DNA of 64,000 nt from Nocardioides sp. dk884 (GCF_009557055.1 NZ_CP045649.1:248001-312000); one strand, 5' to 3'; positions 16,461 through 24,704 are shown, counted from the first letter of the stretch. The notes: a model not told the origin generated them from the sequence alone. Program-made: numbers and translations.

Positions 16461-16504
16461 GAGCCGCCCCAGGCCCGAGAGATCGGGAACCGGGGCGGCT
16501 TTCG
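16461..16504 (+). terminator. rho-independent terminator after tRNA-Ser(CGA)
   Basis: The stem GCCGCCCC / GGGGCGGC encloses a loop that holds a smaller inverted repeat, CCCGA-GAGA-TCGGG. TTTC follows the stem. It lies 20 nt after the tRNA. Confidence 0.7.
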
Positions 16505-16612
16505 GCATTTCGGGTGGTCCTGCCGGGTCCGTTGCCAGGGGGTGCGGGCCTGTGGTGCCCTGAGAGCTCCGCTGCCGACACCGGTGTGCGGGCTGTTGAG
16601 GGGAGTGCGGTC

Positions 16613-16951
16613 ATGATCCTGCGCCGTTGGCGAGGGGCCGTGAGGCCCGAGGACGCCGAGGCCTACCTCGCGCACCAGAGCGACACGGGCATCCGTGGCT
16701 ACCGCTCCACGCCCGGCAACCTGGGTGCGCTGGTGCTGCGCCGCCCGGTGGGCAACCTCGTCGAGGTGGTCACGCTGTCGCTGTGGGAGTCGATGGACGA
16801 CGTCCGTCGGTTCGCCGGCGAGCGCCCCGAGGTCGCGGTCTTCTACCCGGGCGACGACGACCTGCTCGCCGAGAAGGACGGGCACGTCGATCACTACGAG
16901 GTGAGCGAGGCCGACCTCGACTCGGGGTTCCTCGCGCGCTTCTCGAGCTGA
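16613..16951 (+). CDS. small protein with an ABM-like dimeric alpha/beta-barrel fold
   Basis: A 112-residue protein, MILRRWRGAVRPEDAEAYLAHQ, then a strand GALVLRRPVGNLVEVVTLSLW and helix SMDDVRRFAGERPEVAVFYPGDDDLL. This strand-helix-strand order with a central Trp-containing strand matches the antibiotic-biosynthesis-monooxygenase/dimeric ferredoxin-like family, many members of which have no known substrate. GAGGGG upstream of ATG 16613 is a suitable ribosome site. It stands alone between a tRNA terminator and a palindromic repeat; no enzymatic role should be assumed. Confidence 0.65.
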   Translation: MILRRWRGAVRPEDAEAYLAHQSDTGIRGYRSTPGNLGALVLRRPVGNLVEVVTLSLWESMDDVRRFAGERPEVAVFYPGDDDLLAEKDGHVDHYEVSEADLDSGFLARFSS

Positions 16952-16973
16952 CCGCGGCGGGGTGCACGTAACC

Positions 16974-17036
16974 GCGCAATTGCTGGGAAAAGCACCTCGT
17001 GCGGGCGGCGAGAGGTGTTTTCCCCAGCAATTGCGC
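16974..17036. repeat. 63-bp palindromic element, copy A (intact)
   Basis: The left arm GCGCAATTGCTGGG continues as AAAAGCACCT. The right arm is its near-perfect inverse and ends CAGCAATTGCGC at 17036. Arms are 24 bp with two mismatches, and the loop is about 15 nt and G-rich (GCGGGCGGCG). The left flank carries GTAACC, also seen inverted beside copy B. It lies between two genes that converge. Copies B and D carry IS30-family insertions in the loop. Confidence 0.85.
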
Positions 17037-17080
17037 CGAAAGACACCGCCCCCGACCGACCCGCTAGAAGGCGGAGCAAG

Positions 17081-17539
17081 TCAGCCGCGCGCCGAGCGGT
17101 CCTGGCCTGCCCACCACTCCTCGAGCACGCGCCGGGTCTCGTGGGTGAGGTCCGACCGGTCGAGCTCGCCGCGGCCGAGCCACCGCCAGCTGCTGTGCTC
17201 GGGCGAGAGCTGGATGATCTGCTCGCCGAGCGGTACGGCGAAGGTGTACTGCCGCGCGCGAGCCCCGCTGCCGCTGACGTAGTCGAACTCCGCCACGAAA
17301 GCCGGGTCGACGCGGACCGGCCCGGACCAGCCGATCTCCTCGGCCAGCTCGCGGTCCAGCGCCTGGCCGAGCGTCTCGCCCGCCTCGCACCCGCCGGAGG
17401 GCAGCTCCTCGATGCCGGGAAGGAAGTCGTCGCCGGCCGAGCGGCGTACGACGAGCACGCGGTCCTCCACGTGCACCACCGCGCCGGCGACCAGCCGGTC
17501 GACGCCCGGGGCGTGCGTGCGGAGCAGCAGGTCGTCCAC
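17081..17539 (-). CDS. Nudix hydrolase
   Basis: A 152-residue pyrophosphohydrolase. The Nudix box is complete: G-x5-E-x7-RE-L-A-EE-I-G, seen as GCEAGETLGQALDRELAEEI from about residue 50. Upstream strands LVAGAVVHVEDRVLVVRR and downstream YTFAVPL complete the fold. The substrate cannot be predicted, though the family cleaves nucleoside diphosphates linked to another moiety. GTG 17539 lies 6 nt after TAGCCT on the minus strand. It is convergent with copy A of the palindrome and divergent from the YnfA gene. Confidence 0.88.
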   Translation of the reverse strand: MDDLLLRTHAPGVDRLVAGAVVHVEDRVLVVRRSAGDDFLPGIEELPSGGCEAGETLGQALDRELAEEIGWSGPVRVDPAFVAEFDYVSGSGARARQYTFAVPLGEQIIQLSPEHSSWRWLGRGELDRSDLTHETRRVLEEWWAGQDRSARG

Positions 17540-17545
17540 CCGGGG

Positions 17546-17551
17546 AGGCTA
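17546..17551 (-). promoter_or_regulatory. -10 hexamer TAGCCT for the Nudix gene
   Basis: The minus-strand TAGCCT is identical to that of upp and is separated by 6 nt from GTG 17539. Confidence 0.5.
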
Positions 17552-17681
17552 GTGCGCGCCGGGAACGATCCCCGGGGGTGGGCAGCCTGGTACTGCCCCA
17601 CCTGGCTGCGCCGGATCCTTCCGTCGATCACCTTCGCCCACGACTGAGTCGCCCGACGACCTGAGGCGACACAATGCGCGC

Positions 17682-18017
17682 ATGGACATCGCGCGCTCGC
17701 TGCCGCTCTTCGTGCTCGCTGCCGTGGCCGAGATCGGCGGCGCCTGGCTGGTCTGGCAGGGCGTGCGCGAGCAGCGCGGCCTGCTGTGGGTCGGCGCCGG
17801 CTTCGTCGCGCTCGGGCTCTACGGACTGGTCGCCACCCTGCAGCCGGACGCCGACTTCGGCCGCGTGCTCGCGGCGTACGGCGGGGTCTTCGTCGCCGGG
17901 TCCCTGGCCTGGGGGATGCTCGTCGACGGCTTCCGCCCCGACCGGTACGACGTGGCCGGGGCGCTGGTCTGCCTGGTCGGCGTCGCGGTGATCATGTACG
18001 CCCCGCGCGGCGCCTGA
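17682..18017 (+). CDS. YnfA family (UPF0060) small membrane protein
   Basis: A 111-residue protein with four predicted helices. The family signatures [18 protein letters not shown] and [19 protein letters not shown] plus [18 protein letters not shown] are all present. YnfA proteins are SMR-like membrane proteins; drug-efflux activity is reported for some, but the role here is unknown. ATG 17682 follows CACAAT by 6 nt, the same variant hexamer as before the YqeY gene. Confidence 0.9.
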   Translation: MDIARSLPLFVLAAVAEIGGAWLVWQGVREQRGLLWVGAGFVALGLYGLVATLQPDADFGRVLAAYGGVFVAGSLAWGMLVDGFRPDRYDVAGALVCLVGVAVIMYAPRGA

Positions 18018-18077
18018 GCTCCCCGGCCGCGGCGCGTCCGGGGTTGACCGTCGCGCGGGGCGGGCACAGTGACGCCC

Positions 18078-18605
18078 GTGAACCTGATCGAGTTCGAGGG
18101 CAAGCGCCCCTCCGTGCACCCCGACGCCTGGATCGCCCCGACCGCCACGCTGATCGGCGACGTGACGGTGGAGGCGGGCGCGAGCGTCTGGTACGGCGCG
18201 GTGCTGCGCGGTGACGTCGCGGCGATCGTCATCGGTGCCGGGGCCAACGTGCAGGACAACTCCGTGCTGCACGCCGGGCCGGGGGAGTCGCTGGTGATCG
18301 GCGCGCACAGCACCATCGGGCACTCCTGCATGGTCCACTGCGCCGAGGTCGGGGAGGGTTCGCTGGTCGGCAACGGCGCGATCGTGCTGGACGGCGCCCG
18401 GGTCGGCGCGGGCACCCTGGTCGCGGCGGGCGCGGTCGTCACCCCGGGGACCACCGTCGGCGACGGGGTCGTGGTCGGTGGCACCCCGGCCCGGGTGCTG
18501 CGCTCGATCGAGGGCACCCCGGCGGCCAGGATGGTCGCCGGCAACGCGCCGTACTACGTCGAGCTGGCGGCCCGGCACCGTGAGGGCGCGCGGCCGGTGA
18601 CCTGA
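18078..18605 (+). CDS. gamma-carbonic anhydrase family protein
   Basis: A left-handed parallel beta-helix protein of 175 residues built on hexapeptide repeats (VTVEAG, VVIGAG-type turns). The metal-ligand pattern of the gamma-CA/PaaY family is visible: one His in DNSVLHAGPG and two in TIGHSCMVHCAEVG. It starts NLIEFEGKRPSVHPDAWIAPTA, close to family N-termini, so GTG 18078 is preferred to GTG 18069. A CACAGT hexamer lies 7 nt upstream. Carbonic anhydrase activity is shown for few members; a housekeeping hydratase or scaffold role is equally possible. Confidence 0.87.
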   Translation: MNLIEFEGKRPSVHPDAWIAPTATLIGDVTVEAGASVWYGAVLRGDVAAIVIGAGANVQDNSVLHAGPGESLVIGAHSTIGHSCMVHCAEVGEGSLVGNGAIVLDGARVGAGTLVAAGAVVTPGTTVGDGVVVGGTPARVLRSIEGTPAARMVAGNAPYYVELAARHREGARPVT

Positions 18606-18688
18606 TCCCGGCCACCGCTCGCTCGATCCAGTCGGGCGAGTGGTCCCGGTCACAGGGATCGGTGGGCCCGCGGCGACGAGGCGGTTCC

Positions 18689-18694
18689 TACCGT
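18689..18694 (+). promoter_or_regulatory. -10 hexamer TACCGT for the flavin oxidoreductase
   Basis: TACCGT ends 6 nt before GTG 18701 and supports that start over an upstream in-frame ATG. Confidence 0.45.
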
Positions 18695-18700
18695 GGCGCG

Positions 18701-20830
18701 GTGCGCACCCAGACCGAGTTCCCCCGTCTCCTCGCCCCCGGCCGGATCGGCCCGATCACGCTGCCCAACCGGGTGCTGCTGCCCGCGATGGACATGAACC
18801 TGTGCGAGGACGGGGTGATCCACGAGGGCGACATCGTCCACTACGCGCGGCGCGCGAAGGGCGGCGTCGGGATGGTCATCACCGGTGCCAGCGCGGTGGC
18901 GTACCCGGTCGGCGCGACCAGCCGCAAGGAGCCCGGGCTCTCCGACGACCGGTTCCTGCCCGGGCTCACCGCGCTCGCCGACGCGGTGCACGCCGCCGGG
19001 TCGCTGCTCTGCGTGCAGGCCACCCACCACAGCAAGGTCGCGCGCATCGACACCGCCGACGGGCGCCCGATGCTGGTGCCCTCGGAGCCGCGCGTGGAGC
19101 GCGACATGAGCGCGCTGGCCGACAACACCCGCGACGAGCTGGTCGCGATGGCGGCGATCAACGAGGGCAACCAGCCGAGCTACCACGAGGCGACCGAGGA
19201 CGACCTGGCCTGGGCCGTCGAGCAGTTCGCCGGCGCCGCGCGCCGGGTGCTCGCCTCGGGCGCCGACGCTATCGAGATCCACGCCGCGCACGGCTACCTG
19301 CTCGGCAGCTTCCTCGCCAGCGCCGACAACCGGCGTACCGACCGCTACGGCGGCGCGCTGGAGAACCGCGCCCGGCTGGCCTGCGAGGTGATCGCCGCCG
19401 TGCGCGCCGAGGTCGGCGACGGCCTGGCGATCCTGGTCCGCGTGGCGGGCAAGGAGTACGGCGAGGAGGGCGCGCTCAGCACCGAGGAGGCGGTGGCCGC
19501 GTCGTTGCTCTTCGAGGCCGCCGGCGCCGACGCCATCCACGTGACCGGCTGGGCGCGCAACCCGTTCCGCAACTTCACCGACGGCCCGCTGCCGGCCGAG
19601 GTGGCGGCGTACCGCTCCTTCGCGCGCGCGGTCAAGGACGCCGTGAGCATCCCGGTGATCACCGTCGGGCGGGTGCTGCCCGAGGTGGGCGAGGAGATCC
19701 TGGCCGCCGGCGACGCCGACTTCGTGGCGATGGGGCGCCAGCTGCTGGCCGACCCCGACCTGGTGAACAAACTGCGCGCCGGCGACCGGGCGCGGGTGCG
19801 CCCGTGCATCAACTGCTACGTCTGCGTGGAGCAGAACTTCTGGGACGGTACGCCGATCTGCGCGGTCAACCCGGCGCTCGGCGACGAGGCGGCCGGCGAA
19901 CTGGTGCCTGCGACCACGCCGCGTCACGTGGTGGTCGTCGGCGGCGGGCCCGGCGGGATGGAGTCGGCCCGGGTGGCGCGCGAGCGCGGGCACCGGGTGA
20001 CGCTGCTGGAGGCCGGCGACCGGCTGGGTGGCTCGGCGTGGTTCTCCCAGCTGACCACCCCCGCCAACGGGCCGCTGCTGGACTGGCAGGGCCATGAGCT
20101 GCGCCGCCTCGGCGTCGACGTGCGGCTCAAGCACCGCGCGAGCGCCGAGACGATCGCGGCGCTGGCGCCGGATGCGGTGGTGCTGGCCACCGGCGCGCAC
20201 CGCGGGCGCCCCGGCGTACCGGGTGCGGACCTGCCGCACGTGCACACCGGCGACAGCCTGCGGGCGCTGCTCACCGGCAGCGGCGACGCCGGCGACGCCG
20301 GCGGCACCAAGCCCCTGCTCCGCCTCGCCGGCGCGGCCGGCCGGCTGACGCGCGTCACCCGCAGCCCGGAGCTGATCCGCGAGGCGACGCGCCGCTTCCT
20401 CCCGGTCGGCTCCGACGTCGTGGTGATGGGCGGCTCGCTGGTCGGTCTCGAGCTCGCGGAGTTCCTCGCCGAGCGCGGCAAGCGGGTCACGATCCTCGAG
20501 GAGGGCGCCCAGCTCGGCCTGCCGATGGCGATGCCGCGCCGCTGGACCGCCGTACGACGGGCCGGTGAGCACGGTGTCACGTCCGTGCGCGGGGCTCGGG
20601 TCGTGGAGATCACCGGCTCCGAGGTGCGCTACCGGGTCGGCGAGGACGGCGAGATCCTCGGCGCTCCGGCCGACCTGGTCGTCGTCGCCTCCGAGGTGGC
20701 CTCCGGCGCCCCGCTCGCCGACGAGCTCACCCGCCGCGGGATCAAGGTCGAGGTGGTCGGCGACGCCGGCGAGGTCGGCTACATCCAGGGCGCGATCCAC
20801 TCCGCCTGGCGGGTGGCCAGCACGCTCTGA
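18701..20830 (+). CDS. NADH:flavin oxidoreductase / 2,4-dienoyl-CoA reductase-like (OYE + FAD domains)
   Basis: A 709-residue protein with the FadH/trimethylamine-dehydrogenase layout: FMN-binding old-yellow-enzyme barrel (about 8-360), a cysteine cluster, then an FAD/NAD(P) disulfide-reductase-like half. Seen: HAAHGYLLGSFL and NRRTDRYGGALENR (FMN barrel), GGGPGGMESARVARERG (FAD dinucleotide fold), and VVMGGSLVGLELAEFLAERG (second Rossmann motif). The Fe-S motif reads CINCYVC then 11 residues and Cys, i.e. C-x2-C-x2-C rather than the usual C-x2-C-x3-C. The substrate is unknown; dienoyl-CoA or another enone is plausible. It is followed directly by palindrome copy B with an IS. Confidence 0.88.
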   Translation: MRTQTEFPRLLAPGRIGPITLPNRVLLPAMDMNLCEDGVIHEGDIVHYARRAKGGVGMVITGASAVAYPVGATSRKEPGLSDDRFLPGLTALADAVHAAGSLLCVQATHHSKVARIDTADGRPMLVPSEPRVERDMSALADNTRDELVAMAAINEGNQPSYHEATEDDLAWAVEQFAGAARRVLASGADAIEIHAAHGYLLGSFLASADNRRTDRYGGALENRARLACEVIAAVRAEVGDGLAILVRVAGKEYGEEGALSTEEAVAASLLFEAAGADAIHVTGWARNPFRNFTDGPLPAEVAAYRSFARAVKDAVSIPVITVGRVLPEVGEEILAAGDADFVAMGRQLLADPDLVNKLRAGDRARVRPCINCYVCVEQNFWDGTPICAVNPALGDEAAGELVPATTPRHVVVVGGGPGGMESARVARERGHRVTLLEAGDRLGGSAWFSQLTTPANGPLLDWQGHELRRLGVDVRLKHRASAETIAALAPDAVVLATGAHRGRPGVPGADLPHVHTGDSLRALLTGSGDAGDAGGTKPLLRLAGAAGRLTRVTRSPELIREATRRFLPVGSDVVVMGGSLVGLELAEFLAERGKRVTILEEGAQLGLPMAMPRRWTAVRRAGEHGVTSVRGARVVEITGSEVRYRVGEDGEILGAPADLVVVASEVASGAPLADELTRRGIKVEVVGDAGEVGYIQGAIHSAWRVASTL

Positions 20831-20875
20831 GGAGGCGGTGCCCGGCTGCCGGCTGCCCGAGGGCGGTGTTTTTCC

Positions 20876-20899
20876 GCGCAATTGCTGGGAAAAGCACCG
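20876..20899. repeat. palindromic element copy B, left arm
   Basis: The arm GCGCAATTGCTGGG then AAAAGCACCG is identical to copy A over 23 of 24 bases. It is preceded by GGTGTTTTTCC, which can pair with GGAAAAGCACC within the same arm. The partner arm is 1.3 kb away, past the IS. Confidence 0.85.
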
Positions 20900-20914
20900 G
20901 TCCCGGGCGGCGGA

Positions 20915-22224
20915 GTCCATCGGTCGAAGCAACGCCGAGTGATGGTGGTGTTGCGATGGGCAGGCGGTACGTGCCGTACGAGGTTCGTGAGGAGTTCTTC
21001 GCGTTGGTCTGTGGTGGGTTCGCGCTGCAGGCTGCCGCGGATCGGGTCGGTGTGTCGCATCGAACCGCGACGTACTGGTGGCGATCCTCGGGGCTTGTGA
21101 GCCCAGTCATCCAATTCGGTGCGATCGGTGGCCTGCCCGGAAGCGCTCCCGTAGGAGTGCCAGGGATACGCAATCCCGAAGAAGGCCCACGCCGACGGCG
21201 GGCGTTGAGCAGCGAGGACCGTGCGGTGATCGCGGCAGGGTTGCGTGCAGGGTGGGCGTTGACCCGGATCGCGACACTGATCGGGCGCGACAAGTCGGTG
21301 GTCTCTCGCGAGGTCGCGCGCAACCGCGGCCCCGACGGCTCCTACTGGGCCCCGATCGCGCATCGTGTCGCGCACGAACGGCGACGCCGACCCAAGGCGT
21401 TCAAGCTGATCGAGAACCCCGGGCTGTGTCGTCGGATCGAGACCTGGATGGACGACGGGTGGTCGCCAGGACTGATCGCGTCGATGCTGCGCCACGCCCA
21501 CCCCGGTCACGATCCAGCAGCGAGGATGGCCCGTGTGTCGCACGAGACGATCTACCGGGCGTTGTATGTCCAGACCCGCGGGAGCCTGCGCAAGGACCTG
21601 GCCGCGCAGCTGCTGACCAAACGCCGCGCACGCAAGCCGCACGCCGACCCCGACGGGCGCAGGAAAGGGCTGTACCGCGAGGCCTTCACCATCAGCCAAC
21701 GCCCCGCCGAGGTCGCTGACCGGGCCGTGCCCGGGCACTGGGAGGGTGACCTGATCCTCGGTGCCGGCAACCGCTCCGCGGTCGGGACCCTGGTCGAACG
21801 CTCGACGCGGTTCGTGCTCTTGCTGCACCTGCCCGGTCGCCACGACGCAGAGTCAGTGGCCCAGGCGATGATCCGCGAGATGGGTCAGCTGCCGGTGCAT
21901 CTGCGTCGTTCGCTGACCTGGGACCGCGGCAGCGAGCTGGCTAACTACCGCGATGTCGAGGCCGCCTTGGAGATGCCGGTCTTCTTCTGTGACCCCCACT
22001 CGCCCTGGCAGCGCGGGTCGAACGAGAACACCAACCGACTCCTCCGGTTCTGGCTAGAGAAGGGCAGCGACCTCTCAACCCACAGTGCCGACGACCTCGC
22101 CCGCATCGCCGCGACCCTGAACAAGCGACCCCGCCCTACCCTGGACCTACGGACCCCAGCCCAAGCGCTGGCCGAGCTGCTCGCCAACCCGGCAGCAGCA
22201 TGACCGTTGCTTCCACCGATTGAC
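20915..22224 (+). mobile_element. IS30-family insertion sequence 1 (about 1.31 kb)
   Basis: Bounded by imperfect terminal inverted repeats: left 20915-20934 and the inverse of right 22205-22224. They share ATCGGT and GAAGCAACG, with 18 of 20 positions matching, and both begin GTC. One transposase gene fills the element. It is inserted in the loop of a palindromic element, whose arms flank it at 20876-20899 and 22241-22263. No clear target-site duplication is visible. It looks intact and potentially active. Confidence 0.9.
20956..22203 (+). CDS. IS30-family transposase, intact
   Basis: A 415-residue DDE transposase. The N-terminal helix-turn-helix regions include QAAADRVGVSHRTATYWWR (about 25-43) and LTRIATLIGRDKSVVSREVARN (about 100-121, the IS30-type HTH). 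The catalytic triad lies in GHWEGDLILGAG (Asp265), TWDRGSEL (Asp323) and RGSNENTNRLLRFW (Glu357), giving DD33E. Conserved FFCDPHSPWQRGSNEN and the C-terminal TLNKRPRPTLDLRTP are IS30 hallmarks. No frameshift or stop is seen. ATG 20956 lies just inside the left inverted repeat. Confidence 0.95.
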   Translation: MGRRYVPYEVREEFFALVCGGFALQAAADRVGVSHRTATYWWRSSGLVSPVIQFGAIGGLPGSAPVGVPGIRNPEEGPRRRRALSSEDRAVIAAGLRAGWALTRIATLIGRDKSVVSREVARNRGPDGSYWAPIAHRVAHERRRRPKAFKLIENPGLCRRIETWMDDGWSPGLIASMLRHAHPGHDPAARMARVSHETIYRALYVQTRGSLRKDLAAQLLTKRRARKPHADPDGRRKGLYREAFTISQRPAEVADRAVPGHWEGDLILGAGNRSAVGTLVERSTRFVLLLHLPGRHDAESVAQAMIREMGQLPVHLRRSLTWDRGSELANYRDVEAALEMPVFFCDPHSPWQRGSNENTNRLLRFWLEKGSDLSTHSADDLARIAATLNKRPRPTLDLRTPAQALAELLANPAAA

Positions 22225-22240
22225 CTCGCCGGCTTCCGCA

Positions 22241-22263
22241 GGTGTTTTTCCCAGCAATTGCGC
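22241..22263. repeat. palindromic element copy B, right arm
   Basis: GGTGTTTTTCCCAGCAATTG then CGC is the inverse of the left arm at 20876-20899. It is followed by AGTTAC, the inverse of the GTAAC found left of copy A. Excising the IS would restore one palindrome with a loop of about 30 nt. Confidence 0.85.
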
Positions 22264-22325
22264 AGTTACGGACGACCCGCGCCATCGGCCCACCACCCCG
22301 CCTGCCCTGCGGCAGGATGGGCCGC

Positions 22326-23198
22326 ATGGCTTCCGCACCCTGGTTCACCTCGCCCGCCGACGCGATCGAGCGCCTGGGGGAGGCGGGCTACCTCGCCGAC
22401 GCCGCCACCGGTACGACGACGTACCTCGCCGGGGCGCTGGAGAAGCCGCTGCTGATCGAGGGGCCGGCGGGTGTCGGCAAGACCGAGCTGGCGAAGGCGG
22501 TCGCCCGGGCGGCGGGCGCGGAGCTGGTGCGGCTGCAGTGCTACGAGGGGCTCGACGAGGCCCGGGCGCTGTATGAGTGGAACTACAAGAAGCAGCTGCT
22601 GGCGATCCAGGCCAGCAGCGGTGAGCAGTCCTGGGACCGCACCCACGACGAGATCTTCACCGAGGAGTTCCTGCTCACCCGGCCGCTGCTGAGCGCGATC
22701 CGGCGCGCGGAGCCGACGGTGCTGCTCATCGACGAGGTCGACAAGACCGACGTCGAGGTGGAGGGGCTGCTGCTCGAGGTGCTCTCGGACTTCCAGGTGA
22801 CGATCCCCGAGCTGGGCACGATCAGCGCCGTACGCCGCCCGTTCGTGGTGCTGACCTCCAACGCGACGCGCGAGCTGTCCGAGGCGGTCAAGCGCCGCTG
22901 CCTGTTCCTGCACCTGGACTATCCCGACGCCGCCCGCGAGCGCGAGATCATCACCGCCGCGGTGCCCGGCCTCGACGACGCCGTCGCCACCCAGCTGGTC
23001 GAGGTGGTGGCCCGGCTGCGCGACCTCGAGCTGCGCAAGGCGCCCTCGATCGCGGAGTCGATCGACTGGGCGCGCACCCTGCTCGCGCTGGAGATCGACG
23101 ACCTCGACGACGCGGCGGTCGACGCCACGCTCGGCGTGGTGCTCAAGCACGTGTCCGACACCGAGCGGGCCGTGCGGGAGCTGAAGCTCCGGCGATGA
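22326..23198 (+). CDS. MoxR-type AAA+ ATPase
   Basis: A 290-residue AAA+ ATPase of the MoxR/CoxD-like group, which acts as a chaperone for metalloenzyme or complex maturation with VWA partners. Seen: Walker A GPAGVGKTELAKAVAR (about 39-54), Walker B VLLIDEVDKTDVEVEGLLLE, sensor 1 VLTSNATRELSEAVKRRC with the arginine finger region, and the lid helices. It overlaps the downstream VWA gene by ATGA. ATG 22326 is used; ATG 22317 is the alternative, but CAGGAT 7 nt upstream favours the former. Confidence 0.9.
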   Translation: MASAPWFTSPADAIERLGEAGYLADAATGTTTYLAGALEKPLLIEGPAGVGKTELAKAVARAAGAELVRLQCYEGLDEARALYEWNYKKQLLAIQASSGEQSWDRTHDEIFTEEFLLTRPLLSAIRRAEPTVLLIDEVDKTDVEVEGLLLEVLSDFQVTIPELGTISAVRRPFVVLTSNATRELSEAVKRRCLFLHLDYPDAAREREIITAAVPGLDDAVATQLVEVVARLRDLELRKAPSIAESIDWARTLLALEIDDLDDAAVDATLGVVLKHVSDTERAVRELKLRR

Positions 23199-24600
23199 GC
23201 CTCCTGGACCGCCACCTCTCCTTCCTCGAGGCGCTGCGCGGGGCGGGCCTGCCGGTCTCCCTCGCCGAGGACCTCGACGCGGTCGCCGCGCTGACCGCGG
23301 TGACCTGGGAGGACCGCGCGCTGGTGCGCGAGGCGTACGCCGCGACGCTGGTCAAGCGGCGCGCGCAGCGGCCGACCTTCGACACCGTCTTCGACCTGTG
23401 GTTCCCGCGGCTGGTCGGGGAGGGGTACGCCGGCGACGCGGGCGCCGACGCCGACGGGCCGCACGCCGACGAGGCCTCGACCGGGCAGGTCCGCGACGGC
23501 GCGGCGGCACTGGAGTCGCTGCGCGAGCGGCTGGTCGACGCGCTGGCCGGCGCCGAGGACGCGACGGCGGCCGAGGCCGCCGCCGAGCTCGCCGTCGAGG
23601 CGATCGGCACCTTCGGCCGGCTGCCCGGGGCCGGGCGCGGGGCTCCCGGCTGGTCGGCGTACGCCGCCCTCCAGCGGGTCGCCCCTGAGCGGCTGGTCGA
23701 GCGCCTGGTCCGCGCGCTGCTGGCCGGGGGAGCGACGAGGAGCGCGCGCAGCGCACGGCCGCCCGCCGCATCGGCACCTTCACCGCGGCCGCGGAGGCCG
23801 AGGCGCGGCGGCGTACCGCCGAGGAGAAGGGGGCCGCCCACGTCGCGCGCACCGCTGTGCGGCCCACCATCGACCAGCTCGACTTCCTCTCCGCCCGGCG
23901 CTCCGACCTCGACGAGCTGCGCCGCCAGGTGCACCCGCTGGCGCGCAGGCTCGCCACCCGGCTGACCCAGGAGCACCACGCGCACCGCCGCGGTCCGCTG
24001 GACTTCCGGCGCACCGTGCGCGCCTCGCTCTCCACCGGCGGCGTACCCCTGGAGACCCGGCACAAGCCCAAGCGGCCGCACCGCACCGACCTGGTGGTCC
24101 TGTGCGACGTGAGCGGGTCGGTCGCCAACTTCGCGCAGTTCACGCTGCTGCTGGTGCTCGCGCTGCGCGATCAGTTCCAGAACCTGCGCGCGTTCACCTT
24201 CGTCGACCAGGTCCACGAGGTGACCCACCACCTGCGCCCGCAGGCCGATCCGGCCGAGGTGATGGCCGATCTGGCCGCCAGCGCGTCGTACGCCGCGCTG
24301 TGGGGGCGCACCAGCTATGGCCGCGCGTTCACCCGGTTCGCCGAGGACCACGCCGACGCGCTCGGTCCGCGCTCGTCGCTGCTGATCCTCGGCGACGCCC
24401 GCTCCAACCACGGCGAGCTCGCCCTGGGCGCGCTGCGCGAGATGGCCGGCTCGGCGCGGCACGCCTGGTGGCTCAACCCCGAGCACCGCCGGCAGTGGGA
24501 CACCGGCGACTCGGCCGCCAGCGCGTACGGCGAGGTCGTGGACATGGTGGAGTGCCGCAACCTCACCCAGCTCTCCGAGTTCGTCCACGACCTGCTCTGA
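23195..24600 (+). CDS. VWA domain (CoxE-like) protein, interrupted by a frameshift
   Basis: The MoxR partner protein, about 468 residues if restored. Residues 1-180 read in one frame from ATG 23195 (MSLLDRHLSFLEALRGAGLP...ERLVRALLAGG). The rest reads in the -1 frame and includes DEERAQRTAARRIGTF and the VWA domain with MIDAS motif LCDVSGSVANF and the later TSYG and LGDARSN segments. The switch falls at the GGGGG run 23726-23730; one more G would join the two halves seamlessly. The original frame continues only to a stop at 23965. This is either a sequencing error, a true inactivating deletion or, less likely, recoding. Confidence 0.8.
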
Positions 24601-24610
24601 GCCGCGCCCG

Positions 24611-24699
24611 CCGCCATTGGCGCCGACTCGCGCAACCACACGCGCCGACTCGCGCAACCACACGCGCCGACTCGCGCAACCACACGCGCCGACTCGTGG
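24611..24699 (-). repeat. 22-bp tandem repeat, locus 3 (4 units, inverted)
   Basis: Four units in inverse orientation have CGACTC cores spaced exactly 22 bp apart (GAC at 24625, 24647, 24669, 24691). The first unit keeps CCATTGGCGCCGACTC; the others carry CCACACGCGCCGACTC. The array fills the 104 bp between two convergent stop codons, so here it is a 3'-end element, unlike loci 1 and 2. Confidence 0.8.
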
Positions 24700-24704
24700 A
24701 AGGA

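Noticed and set aside
20900..22230. Target-site duplication at IS 1
   Set aside because: Bases immediately outside the inverted repeats (GCGGA left, CTCGCC right) do not match, and no 2-3 bp repeat could be assigned without moving the ends arbitrarily.
23720..23740. Programmed -1 ribosomal frameshift in the VWA gene
   Set aside because: Only five G residues, no X-XXY-YYZ heptamer and no evident downstream stem. Sequence error or mutation is simpler.
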